Positions 49,836 through 58,158 of a DNA stretch of 64,000 nucleotides are shown here, piece after piece (within the stretch, counting starts at the first letter, position 1; the number at the start of each line of letters is the position of its first letter). This DNA is from Phytobacter diazotrophicus (GTDB lineage Bacteria > Pseudomonadota > Gammaproteobacteria > Enterobacterales > Enterobacteriaceae), in the NCBI GenBank assembly GCA_004346725.1, contig SMDE01000008.1, positions 241,326-305,325 on the forward strand. Direction: 5' to 3'. Below the pieces are notes generated by a model. It was given only the letters and a program-made list of their open reading frames with translations, was not told the origin of the DNA and did not search any database. Position numbers and translations under genes: made by a program.

Positions 49836-50789
49836 ATGACACCGATTGCTGTCACCCTGTTAACCGGTTTTCTTGGCGCCGGCAAAACCACCCTGCTGCG
49901 TCATATCCTCAACGAGCAGCACGGCTTCAAAATCGCCGTTATCGAAAATGAATTCGGTGAAGTCTCGGTTGACGATCAGCTGATTGGCGACCGCGCCACG
50001 CAGATCAAAACGCTCACCAACGGCTGTATTTGTTGTACCCGTTCCAGCGAGCTGGAAGACGCGCTGCTGGATTTACTCGACAGCCTCGATCGCGGTGACG
50101 TCACTTTTGATCGCCTGGTGATCGAGTGCACCGGTATGGCCGATCCCGGTCCGATTATCCAGACCTTCTTTTCCCATGAGATCCTCTGTCAGCGTTACCT
50201 GTTAGATGGCGTGATCGCGCTGGTGGATGCCGTCCATGCGGATGAGCAGATGAATCAGTTCACCATCGCCCAGTCGCAGGTGGGCTATGCCGACCGTATT
50301 CTGTTGACCAAAACCGATGTCGCCGGTGAAAGTGAAAAACTGCGCGAACGTCTGGGCCGCATCAACGCCCGCGCGCCGATTTATACCGTCACCCACGGCG
50401 ATATCAATCTCGGCCAGTTGTTTAACACCAACGGTTTTATGCTGGAAGAGAACATCACCTCAAGCCCACGCTTCCACTTTATTGCGGACAAGCAGAACGA
50501 CGTCTCATCGATTGTGGTGGAGCTGGATTATCCGGTCGATATCAGCGACGTTTCCAGGGTAATGGAAAACCTGCTGCTGTCGTTTGCCGACAAGTTATTA
50601 CGCTATAAGGGCATGTTGTGGATTGATGGCGAGCCCAACCGCCTGCTGTTCCAGGGCGTACAGCGGCTTTACAGCGCCGACTGGGACCGCCCGTGGGGCG
50701 ACGAGCCGCCGCACAGCACGCTGGTGTTTATCGGCATTCAACTGCCGGAACAGGAAATCCGCGACGCCTTTGCCGGGCTGAAAGCCTGA
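49836..50789 (+). CDS. yjiA: COG0523 GTPase YjiA
   Basis: YjiA (317 residues) is a P-loop GTPase of the metal-chaperone-related COG0523 family. G1 GFLGAGKTT (about 10-18), the CxCC metal motif GCICC (about 63-67), ECTGMADP (about 96-103) and TKTD (G4) are all present. It binds transition metals and GTP in vitro; its client is unknown. AAGGAGAGAAC precedes ATG 49836. Confidence 0.93.
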   Translation: MTPIAVTLLTGFLGAGKTTLLRHILNEQHGFKIAVIENEFGEVSVDDQLIGDRATQIKTLTNGCICCTRSSELEDALLDLLDSLDRGDVTFDRLVIECTGMADPGPIIQTFFSHEILCQRYLLDGVIALVDAVHADEQMNQFTIAQSQVGYADRILLTKTDVAGESEKLRERLGRINARAPIYTVTHGDINLGQLFNTNGFMLEENITSSPRFHFIADKQNDVSSIVVELDYPVDISDVSRVMENLLLSFADKLLRYKGMLWIDGEPNRLLFQGVQRLYSADWDRPWGDEPPHSTLVFIGIQLPEQEIRDAFAGLKA

Positions 50790-50796
50790 CGTCATA

Positions 50797-51582
50797 CTAC
50801 ACAAAAGCCAGTTTACCGACCTTCGCCAGTAAACTGGCTTTTGCCTGATCCAGCAGGTCCGCATTGGTGCGACTCGACAGCGTATCGCGCGCTTTAAGCC
50901 CCAGAAAATAGCTAATCCGCTCCATATTGGCCCCGGACGGATGCGGCAATCCCGACAATATCCGCGCCTCGTCCAGCACGCCCCGACTGGCCAGCAGGTT
51001 TACCCCTTCGGTCGCCACCGGCCCCAGCGGAATAAATACCGCTTTTTTCAGCGCCGCCGCTTCCTGGGCAAACCCTTCATCAATTGACGCTCTCAATAAC
51101 GCGGAGCGGGAAAAATGCGGCGTGCCGTTGTAATTGACGCCTTTGACAAACAGCGGCTGGGTATACAGCGACGTGCAATGTACCAGCCCGGTATGGTCGG
51201 TAAAAAGCTGCGCCGTGGAATCCAGCGAGAGCATCTGTGCCAGGCCAATACCATCAAGCAATTTGACCAGGTTATTTCGCAGCGGCCCGCTAAAGGCCCC
51301 ATGTTTTTTCGCCTCACGTAACGCCAGCGCGTCATCGCCGCCCTCACGCAGCACTTTCTGCGCTGTCGTCACCGCGTTATACCACTGTACATATCCCGGT
51401 GTTATCCCCACCAGCACCACCAGCGCACGGGTATTTACCGCATCAAAAGGGATGTAGTACTGCGCGAGGTTTCCCTCCTGCGCCAGCAAAAATTCCGCAG
51501 GTAACTCACCGGGCGTTTTGCGACCGGAAAAAGTGACGATAGCGTCGCGAAAGCGGGGCAAATTAGCAGTAATAGCGCTCAT
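50797..51582 (-). CDS. UDG-superfamily-like protein, function unknown
   Basis: This 261-residue soluble protein has two motifs like those of the uracil-DNA glycosylase superfamily: LVVLVGITPGYVQ (about 55-67, compare GxxPG) and SGLPHPSGANMERI (about 218-231, compare HPSxxx). The whole protein is longer than the small family-4 enzymes and lacks their Fe-S cysteines. I do not recognise a gene name. It sits where K-12 carries mrr/hsd restriction genes. DNA-base excision is possible but unproved. Confidence 0.65.
   Translation of the reverse strand: MSAITANLPRFRDAIVTFSGRKTPGELPAEFLLAQEGNLAQYYIPFDAVNTRALVVLVGITPGYVQWYNAVTTAQKVLREGGDDALALREAKKHGAFSGPLRNNLVKLLDGIGLAQMLSLDSTAQLFTDHTGLVHCTSLYTQPLFVKGVNYNGTPHFSRSALLRASIDEGFAQEAAALKKAVFIPLGPVATEGVNLLASRGVLDEARILSGLPHPSGANMERISYFLGLKARDTLSSRTNADLLDQAKASLLAKVGKLAFV
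50803..50842. terminator. Bidirectional terminator between yjiA and the UDG-like gene
   Basis: AAAAGCCAGTTTAC ... GTAAACTGGCTTTT is a perfect 14-base inverted repeat with a 12-base loop. It lies within the last codons of the minus-strand gene (KLAF) and just past the yjiA stop, so it serves both genes. Confidence 0.88.
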
Positions 51583-51664
51583 GGTTTCTTTTCACCCAGG
51601 GTCAATCGAGGGAACATCATATGTCGGATGATGGCTGACGTTTAAGGTAGTTTCAGGTTGTTTG

Positions 51665-51970
51665 TTATTCGAACAGTTCGGCATGCGTCCCCAAATCAGT
51701 GAACACGATCAAGTGCTTTTCGGACTCAAGCTTATAGACCAGCAAATAATCCCCACCGATATGCAGCTCCCTGAAACCTTGCATATTCCCGGTCAGTGCA
51801 TGGTCGTTGTATTGCGCAGGAAGCGGGTTACCGGAAAGAACCATAGCCATGATGGCGGCAGTTTCGTTCATATCCCGCCGCCCGGCTTTGTTATAGCGTT
51901 CCCAAGCTTTGATAAAAGAACGGGTGTAATCCGATCGGAATGGCAAGTTAGTCCGTTTGCTTTTTACCAT
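51665..51970 (-). CDS. YafQ-family toxin (type II TA, RelE fold)
   Basis: The 101-residue protein matches YafQ, a ribosome-dependent mRNA interferase. Residues equivalent to the YafQ active site are seen: His57 (NDHALTG), His70 and Asp74 (RELHIGGDY), His96 and Phe100 (GTHAELFE); the usual tryptophan after Asp is Tyr75. An N-terminal extension of about eight residues is present. It overlaps the antitoxin end by 23 bases, typical of TA coupling. Confidence 0.87.
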   Translation of the reverse strand: MVKSKRTNLPFRSDYTRSFIKAWERYNKAGRRDMNETAAIMAMVLSGNPLPAQYNDHALTGNMQGFRELHIGGDYLLVYKLESEKHLIVFTDLGTHAELFE

Positions 51971-52229
51971 GATTCAGGCTGTCCATAAGCTGCTCTGCAC
52001 TCTCAAAGCGTCCATGCCGGTGCGTAATAATTTCATCTGCTTCGTTCATTGCTACTCGCAGACGGGCAGTCGGTTTACGGGTTACTTCAAAAGGTAGCCC
52101 TTCATGTTTTACGATTTGCTCAGCAAACAAGCGGATAGCCACACTCCAACTCAGTCCACACTCTTCCAGCACGGTAGCCGCTCGTTCTTTCAACTCTTTG
52201 TCGATACGCGATCGGATAACAGAATCCAT
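51948..52229 (-). CDS. RelB/DinJ-family antitoxin
   Basis: The antitoxin has an N-terminal ribbon-helix-helix (DSVIRSRIDKELKERAATVL then EECGLSWSVAIRLFAEQIVK) as in DinJ, and a flexible acidic C-terminus that would wrap the toxin. I start it at ATG 52227-52229 because GGGGGGATAT lies just before; an ATG four codons upstream (52241) is possible. It is upstream of, and overlaps, the toxin gene. Tandem repeats at 52246-52271 are the likely operator. Confidence 0.86.
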   Translation of the reverse strand: MDSVIRSRIDKELKERAATVLEECGLSWSVAIRLFAEQIVKHEGLPFEVTRKPTARLRVAMNEADEIITHRHGRFESAEQLMDSLNHGKKQTD

Positions 52230-52245
52230 ATATCCCCCCATTCAT

Positions 52246-52271
52246 TTTGTAGCCACATTGTAGCCACAAAA
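52246..52271 (-). promoter_or_regulatory. Tandem operator of the toxin-antitoxin operon
   Basis: TTGTAGCCACA occurs twice head to tail with an 11-base period, followed by A. Each unit is itself an imperfect palindrome TTGT-N4-ACA(A). The two sites lie on one DNA face 17 bases before the antitoxin start, as expected for cooperative ribbon-helix-helix binding. Confidence 0.65.
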
Positions 52272-52303
52272 AACACGGATGGAAATCTGAAAACACCCAT
52301 TCC

Positions 52304-53842
52304 TTAGCCCTCGTTAACCGCTTGCGAAGGCGTTTCGGGCAGTACGGCTGCGTCTCCCTCCACAGCGGTGGGCTCCTGTATCGCTTCGACGATCATCGCC
52401 ATCCGTTCGTGCTCGAAATCACGGTGGGAAATCTCAAGCTTCGGTAGCTCCTTGTTGACCTTCTCGGAGAGTTTGCCAAAGCGCTCCACCCTGCCATACA
52501 GCCCCTGACTACCCACCAACGAGGTCACGGTGGCGTTGTACTGGTTGCTGGCGGCGGTCAGTGTGCCGCCAAGCTTGCTTAAGCGCTCTGCCACCAGGCA
52601 GACGGTATTGAAGATTTCCCCGGCACGTTCACTGATTTCCCGCGCTTCGCTGTTGCTGCGTTCAATCATCCACAGGTTAGAGACGGTACGCAGAATCGGA
52701 ATCAGCGTGGTATGGGAGACCAGCACAATCCCTTTGCGGTAGCCGTATTCAAACAACCCTTTATTCGTTTTCAGCGCCTCAATATAGGCCGCTTCGATGG
52801 GCATAAACATCAGTACAAAGCTCGGGCTTCGAATACCCGCCAGGTTGGTGTAATCCTTCGACGCCAGATCATCGATGTGGCGGCGTACCGCCATGATGTG
52901 CTCATCCATCGCGTGCTGCTGCGCTTGTGGCGTTTCGGCCGAACAGGCGCGATCATAGGCATTCAGCGACACTTTACTGTCGATAATGATGTGCTTATTG
53001 TCCGGCAAGCGGATCAGGTAGTCCGTCTGTTTCCTGCGTCCGTTTTCGTCTGTAAAAGCGCTCTGCACCTCGAAGTGCTCTTTTTCCACCAGCCCGCTCA
53101 TCTCCAGGGTACGGCGCAATTGCGCTTCGCCCCAGGCACCACGCTGTTGGGAATCGCCTTTCAGCGCCGAGGTCAGGTTGGTCGCCTCGGTACTCATTTT
53201 CAGACCGACATCGAGCACCTTTTTAATCTCTGCATTCAAATCGGCATTGCCGCGAATGGAGGCGTCGTGCACTTCATTGATCCGTTTCTGAAAGCCCTCA
53301 ATTTGCTCGCGAAACGGCTTAAGCATGTCATCCAGGCTGTTTTTGCTGGTGGTGGTGAAGGTTTTGCCCTTCTCTTCGAAAATCTTATTGGCGATATTTT
53401 CAAACTCGCGCGACAGGGATTTTTTGGTCTCTTCCAGGCTGGCAAACTGTTCGCGGAAATGGTGCTCGCGCTGTTCAAGCGTGGTTTTCAGCTCGGTATA
53501 GTCATGGTCGAGCTGGCCCGACAGACGACGCTCTTCTTCCAGTTGCGCTTCTGTTCTGGCCAGACGCTGCAAGAGCTCATCCGTTCGCCCTTTCAGATCG
53601 CTAATTTGCTGGCGCATGGCGCTGACGTCGATATCCCGCTGATGCTTTTCCTCGCGCGCCGCGTCGGTTTTGGCTTCCTGCTCACGCAGCAGTTTCTTGG
53701 TTGCCGCCAGCTCGTCCTCCGCCAGCTCATGGTCATGCTCCAGCGCGGCCATTTTGCGGGTAAATGTCTGTTGGGTGAGAAGCCAGCCAAACGCGCCCCC
53801 CAGCAGGGCGGCAATCACAGCGGCAATCATCGTAAGCGTCAT
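52304..53842 (-). CDS. RmuC-family protein (second paralogue type)
   Basis: The 512-residue protein has an N-terminal membrane anchor (MIAAVIAALLGGAFGWLL, about 5-22), a long coiled coil (about 25-170) and a C-terminal RmuC domain with RGAWGEAQLRRTLE (about 234-247) and the nuclease-like IIIDSKVSLNAYDRA (about 285-299). RmuC limits recombination at inverted repeats and has a restriction-endonuclease-like core. It differs clearly from K-12 RmuC (475 residues), which sits elsewhere beside udp. ATG 53840-53842 has AGGATGCTC upstream; the frame opens 13 codons earlier. Confidence 0.88.
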   Translation of the reverse strand: MTLTMIAAVIAALLGGAFGWLLTQQTFTRKMAALEHDHELAEDELAATKKLLREQEAKTDAAREEKHQRDIDVSAMRQQISDLKGRTDELLQRLARTEAQLEEERRLSGQLDHDYTELKTTLEQREHHFREQFASLEETKKSLSREFENIANKIFEEKGKTFTTTSKNSLDDMLKPFREQIEGFQKRINEVHDASIRGNADLNAEIKKVLDVGLKMSTEATNLTSALKGDSQQRGAWGEAQLRRTLEMSGLVEKEHFEVQSAFTDENGRRKQTDYLIRLPDNKHIIIDSKVSLNAYDRACSAETPQAQQHAMDEHIMAVRRHIDDLASKDYTNLAGIRSPSFVLMFMPIEAAYIEALKTNKGLFEYGYRKGIVLVSHTTLIPILRTVSNLWMIERSNSEAREISERAGEIFNTVCLVAERLSKLGGTLTAASNQYNATVTSLVGSQGLYGRVERFGKLSEKVNKELPKLEISHRDFEHERMAMIVEAIQEPTAVEGDAAVLPETPSQAVNEG

Positions 53843-53929
53843 GTCAGAGCATCCTTTATCCATCTTTTCTGCGACTACCATACCCCCGGCAAACGAAGAT
53901 GCAATATTTGGTTTTCGCCCTGCCTTTCG

Positions 53930-53966
53930 CCTTCACCTCTTTGGGAAGAGGGCCGGGATGAGGGGA
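53930..53966. repeat. Interspersed palindrome between rmuC-like gene and yjiN
   Basis: TTCACCTCTTTGGGAAGAG then GGCCGGGATGAGGGGA is an inverted, diverged copy of the CACCC-GGCCCTC / GAGGG repeat also seen near 11163, 28255, 63684 and 63745. Confidence 0.55.
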
Positions 53967-54031
53967 ACCGTCACCACCACGTTTCACTTTGAAAACCAAG
54001 CGAAACTGCGTCTCTGCTCTATGCTTAAACC

Positions 54032-55312
54032 ATGAACAAAATCACAGAACTCAAACGAGCCAAACGCCTGGCGCTCTCATTACTGTTGATCGCGGCTGCG
54101 ATCTTCATCGTTACCCTTTTTCTGCCACCCAACTTCTGGGTCAGCGGGGTGAAGGCGATTGCCGAGGCGGCAATGGTCGGCGCGCTGGCAGACTGGTTCG
54201 CCGTGGTGGCGCTCTTTCGCCGTGTCCCTATTCCTTTTATCTCCCGCCACACGGCCATTATCCCACGCAATAAAGATCGCATTGGCGACAACCTCGGCCA
54301 GTTCGTGCAGGAAAAATTCCTCGACACCCAGTCGCTGGTGGCACTCATTCACCGTCATCAGCCAGCGCAGATGATTGGTGTCTGGTTCAGCCAGCCGGAT
54401 AACGCCCGTCGTGTCGGCCAGCACCTGATGCAGGTCATGAGCGGATTTCTGGAGCTGGCAGACGACACACGCATCAAAAACCTGCTTAAACGCGCGGTAC
54501 ATCGGGCGATCGATAAAGTCGATCTCACAGAAACCGGCGCGCTGATGCTGGAGAGCATGACCAAAAACCAGCGCCACCAGGTATTGCTGGATGCCCTGAT
54601 CGGCCAGATGATCCTGTTACTGCAAAAAGAGAGCAGTAGGGACTTTATCGCCAGCCAGGTCGTGCGCTGGCTGAAAACGGAGCATCCGCGTAAGGCCAAA
54701 ATTTTGCCCACCGAGTGGCTGGGTGAACAAAGCGCCGTAATGGTTACCCGCGCGGTGAATACGCTGCTGGATGATGTCACCCACGATAGCGCGCACCAGA
54801 TCCGCCGGGCCTTCGATAAAGCCGTGCTGAAACTGATCGCCAATCTGAAAACCGACCCGGAGATGGCCGCCAGGGCCGATAACATTAAACGCTACCTGAA
54901 AGAAGATGACGCGTTTAACCGCTATCTGGGAGAGATATGGGGTGATCTGCGCGACTGGATGAAAGCCGATATGCAGGCCGACGATTCACGCATTAAACAG
55001 CGCGTCACCGAAGCCGGGCTGTGGTTTGGCGAAACGCTGCTGGCGGACGGCGCGCTACGTGCATCACTTAACGAACACCTGGAACAGGCGGCTCACAGCG
55101 TCGCACCGGATTTTGCCGCGTTCCTCACCCGCCATATCAGCGATACGGTGAAAAGTTGGGATGCCCGCGATATGTCGCACCAGATCGAGCTGAATATTGG
55201 CAAAGACCTGCAATTCATCCGCATCAACGGCACGCTGGTCGGCGGCTCGATTGGCCTGGTGCTTTACCTGCTCTCGCAGATCCCCGCCCTGCTTTCGCTG
55301 CCTGCAGGATAA
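54032..55312 (+). CDS. yjiN: Membrane protein YjiN (DUF445)
   Basis: YjiN (426 residues) begins with a hydrophobic helix ([19 protein letters not shown], about 13-31), then the DUF445 signature [20 protein letters not shown] (about 40-59), a long helical region, and a C-terminal membrane helix ([18 protein letters not shown]). The family is widespread and uncharacterised. The start ATG 54032 gives [15 protein letters not shown], near E. coli MQKSEELRRAKRLAL. Confidence 0.92.
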   Translation: MNKITELKRAKRLALSLLLIAAAIFIVTLFLPPNFWVSGVKAIAEAAMVGALADWFAVVALFRRVPIPFISRHTAIIPRNKDRIGDNLGQFVQEKFLDTQSLVALIHRHQPAQMIGVWFSQPDNARRVGQHLMQVMSGFLELADDTRIKNLLKRAVHRAIDKVDLTETGALMLESMTKNQRHQVLLDALIGQMILLLQKESSRDFIASQVVRWLKTEHPRKAKILPTEWLGEQSAVMVTRAVNTLLDDVTHDSAHQIRRAFDKAVLKLIANLKTDPEMAARADNIKRYLKEDDAFNRYLGEIWGDLRDWMKADMQADDSRIKQRVTEAGLWFGETLLADGALRASLNEHLEQAAHSVAPDFAAFLTRHISDTVKSWDARDMSHQIELNIGKDLQFIRINGTLVGGSIGLVLYLLSQIPALLSLPAG

Positions 55313-55365
55313 AAAACAAATAAAAACATGAACATGAAGGTGAGTTACTCACCCCCGCTCAGTTG

Positions 55366-56472
55366 TTACATTTCCTCTGCCGTGACCACACGTTGCACAG
55401 CGGTAAGGACTCTCTCAGGCTTAATGATTGCCATAGGCTGATCCGGATATTCGGCAAGCTCCATCGCCTGCCTGGGAGATTCCTTAATGACGATATGACG
55501 TTCAGGATCCTGAAGCGGCCCGGTATGAGCGGGATTTGCGGTTACAAAGAGGCTGACCGTTTTCACCTTAAGGGCAACCGCAAGATGAAGAGGCCCGGTA
55601 TCAGGGGTAACAAGAACATCGAACCCGGCAATGCACTCAACCAGTCCGGTCAACGAGCATTTCCCGACATAATCGTTGATCCTGCCGAGTTCCTGATCGC
55701 TAAACCCATCAAGAAAAGCTTCTGCCAGTCCCCTTTCGGCTGGAGAACCGATCAGGGCTATTTCGAATTTATTACCCGCGGCGAGCAATAATTTTGCAAG
55801 CTCTCTGAAATATTCAACCGGCCACTGGCGTAATTTTTCAGAAGCGCCCAACTGGAAACCAACGACCACTTTATCTGGCGAAGTTGAGATATTTTTGACG
55901 GGATAAGGGATCTGCATCTGAATATTTTCTGTAGAACATCCCATTAAATTGACCAACGCTAGCTTTCGCTCTATTAAATGGCCAGGAAAATTATTTTCAG
56001 GCATCGACGTAACCTGCTTACGCATAGCCAGATCGCTTCCGTTGTACGCATCTTTTAGCACAAAAGGGATTTTAGCCAGAGCAGCACAAAGCACATCATA
56101 CGGACTCTTGGAATGGAGCAGGACCGCCACATCCGGTTTGCAGGCACGAAGGCGCCTGGCGACACTCGATACATTCTTAACTTTTTGATCCCAATAAATA
56201 ATATTTTCGAACCACGGACTATTTTCAACGAGTGCCTTATTTTTATGGCTTGATATAAGCGTCAGCGCGGCATCAGGATACCGTTCTTTTATAGCGAGGA
56301 TTGCCGGTGTATTGAGTATCAAATCGCCAAGTGCTGTTGTAGAAAAAATGGCAATGCTTTTTACGCGCTCTGCGTTATATTCACTTGCACCACAAAGCTT
56401 ATTTCCCGTTAAAAAGCGGTAGCAACCAATGGCTGCTGAAATAAATGCATTTTTAAATTTTTTGGATGCCAT
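55366..56472 (-). CDS. Orphan family-9 glycosyltransferase (heptosyltransferase-like)
   Basis: The 368-residue protein has the GT9 layout: N-terminal FSTTALGDLILNTPAILAIK (about 43-62) and C-terminal donor motif VTPDTGPLHLAVALK (about 289-303), with GFQLGASEKLRQWP between. It resembles ADP-heptose:LPS heptosyltransferases but lies far from any waa cluster. Base use is more AT-rich than neighbours, suggesting transfer. It could modify LPS core or another heptose glycan; nothing nearby helps. It converges on yjiN. Confidence 0.85.
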   Translation of the reverse strand: MASKKFKNAFISAAIGCYRFLTGNKLCGASEYNAERVKSIAIFSTTALGDLILNTPAILAIKERYPDAALTLISSHKNKALVENSPWFENIIYWDQKVKNVSSVARRLRACKPDVAVLLHSKSPYDVLCAALAKIPFVLKDAYNGSDLAMRKQVTSMPENNFPGHLIERKLALVNLMGCSTENIQMQIPYPVKNISTSPDKVVVGFQLGASEKLRQWPVEYFRELAKLLLAAGNKFEIALIGSPAERGLAEAFLDGFSDQELGRINDYVGKCSLTGLVECIAGFDVLVTPDTGPLHLAVALKVKTVSLFVTANPAHTGPLQDPERHIVIKESPRQAMELAEYPDQPMAIIKPERVLTAVQRVVTAEEM

Positions 56473-56810
56473 CTAACATTCTCCCGATGAATCCGTTGTT
56501 TTATTTTATCACTTCAATAATTTTTACTGATTGATAACCACCAACCCATTGTCAGCTTCGCTTGATGTGTAAAGAACAAAGCCTGACGAATCGCCATAAA
56601 ATATCATAAAAAACGTCAATATTTCTGCGGTTGGTCATGACGCAGCCCCAAAACGGCCCCGGTATGAGCCAGCGGCGCCAGCGCACATGTGAAACGCAAA
56701 GGTGCCAACTGCCCGCCGGTTAAAAAACAGGCAAAATTAACGTCGACATATAAATTGTCTGCTCGCACAATAGAAGAGCGCGGTAACAAAAACCGTAAAA
56801 GGAGACTGTT
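56473..56810. other. Intergenic control region of mdtM
   Basis: I see no gene in these 338 bases. The left two-thirds is AT-rich. A TATAAA hexamer near 56750 and AAAGGAGA before the mdtM start suggest the mdtM promoter and ribosome site; the left part should also hold the promoter of the divergent glycosyltransferase. Confidence 0.45.
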
Positions 56811-58046
56811 ATGTCATGGAAGCCCGCATTTTTCGCCCGTTACGCCGGGGTCTTTATCTTCCCGATGGCGCTGGTGCTGTATGATTTTGCCGCCTACCTC
56901 ACCACCGACATGATCCAGCCGGGCATCATTCAGGTGGTGCGCGATTTTGATGGCGACGTCAGCCTCGCCCCGCTCTCAGTCAGCCTTTATATGGCAGGTG
57001 GCATGGCGCTGCAATGGGCGTTAGGCCCTCTGTCCGACAGAATTGGTCGCCGCCCGGTGCTGCTGACCGGGGCGCTTATCTTTACCCTTGCCTGTATCGC
57101 CATGCTGTTCACCACCACCTTTGAACAGTTCCTGGCGGCGCGCTTTATTCAGGGCACCAGCATCTGTTTTATCTCCACGGTCGGGTACGTCACCGTTCAG
57201 GAAGCCTTTGAACCGACCAAAGCCATTAAGCTGATGTCGCTTATCACCTCGGCGGTGCTGCTGGCCCCGGTGATTGGGCCCCTTGGCGGCGCTGCGTTAA
57301 TGCATTTTGTCCACTGGAAGGTGATTTTCGCGGCGATCGCCGTCCTCGGTTTTGTGGCCTGGCTTGGGCTGATGCTGGCGATGCCGGAAACCGTTAAAAG
57401 GCAGGAGACGCCGCTACGGGCAATGAGCGTCGTCCATGACTTTTGCGCGGTATTTCGCAACCGCGTATTCCTCAACGGGGCCGCCACGCTCGCGCTCTAT
57501 TACATTCCGCTCATGTCCTGGGTGGCCGTCTCCCCGGTGATTCTGATCGATGCAGGTGGCATGACCACTGCGGAATTCGCCTGGGCGCAGATCCCGGTCT
57601 TTGGCGCGTTGATCGCCGCCAATATCGTGGTGATGCGCTTTGTGGAAGATCCGACCAATCCGCGTTATATCCGTCGTACCGTGCCCATCCAGCTTATCGG
57701 GCTGGTGACATTGCTCGCCGGCAATCTGCTCTTTCCGCACCTCTGGTTCTGGTCGGTTACCGGCACCAGTATCTATTGCTTTGGTATCGGGCTGATTTTC
57801 TCGACCCTTTTTCGTTTTACGCTGTTTACGAATAACTTACCAAAAGGCACTGTGTCGGCGTCGCTCAATATCGTGGTGCTGAGCACCGTGGCGATCGCCA
57901 TTGAGGGCGCACGCTGGCTGTGGTTCTCCGGCGGCGGGCGCATTCCATTTCATCTGCTGGCGCTGGTTACAGGCGGCGTTGCCATACTCTGCCTCAACCG
58001 TCTGGTGCGACGGGTACAGCAGTACGAAAGCGCTCAATGCCGCTAA
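56811..58046 (+). CDS. mdtM: Multidrug/bile salt MFS exporter MdtM
   Basis: MdtM (411 residues) is a twelve-helix DHA1-family antiporter. Motif [14 protein letters not shown] (about 72-84), the acidic residues of helix 1 ([17 protein letters not shown]) and a motif C-like segment in helix 5 ([13 protein letters not shown]) are intact. It exports chloramphenicol, quaternary amines and bile salts and aids alkaline pH tolerance in E. coli. ATG 56811 has AAAGGAGA upstream. Confidence 0.93.
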   Translation: MSWKPAFFARYAGVFIFPMALVLYDFAAYLTTDMIQPGIIQVVRDFDGDVSLAPLSVSLYMAGGMALQWALGPLSDRIGRRPVLLTGALIFTLACIAMLFTTTFEQFLAARFIQGTSICFISTVGYVTVQEAFEPTKAIKLMSLITSAVLLAPVIGPLGGAALMHFVHWKVIFAAIAVLGFVAWLGLMLAMPETVKRQETPLRAMSVVHDFCAVFRNRVFLNGAATLALYYIPLMSWVAVSPVILIDAGGMTTAEFAWAQIPVFGALIAANIVVMRFVEDPTNPRYIRRTVPIQLIGLVTLLAGNLLFPHLWFWSVTGTSIYCFGIGLIFSTLFRFTLFTNNLPKGTVSASLNIVVLSTVAIAIEGARWLWFSGGGRIPFHLLALVTGGVAILCLNRLVRRVQQYESAQCR

Positions 58047-58158
58047 TCTCGCGGCAGATCAACAATTCCATATATTCAATAAGGTTATAATTCTTCCTTC
58101 GGCGGCAGCAGGCCGCCTCTTTTTTTATTGTCTCCCGTGTTACGGGGAAGGAAAAATC

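Noticed and set aside
52712..53992. 426-codon plus-strand frame over the RmuC-like gene
   Set aside because: It is wholly antisense to a gene with clear RmuC motifs; it reads as low-complexity Phe/Leu/Gln-rich sequence.
58047..58158. N-terminal extension of yjiM back to 57901
   Set aside because: It overlaps mdtM in another frame and crosses a hairpin; the conserved start with a good ribosome site is at 58159.
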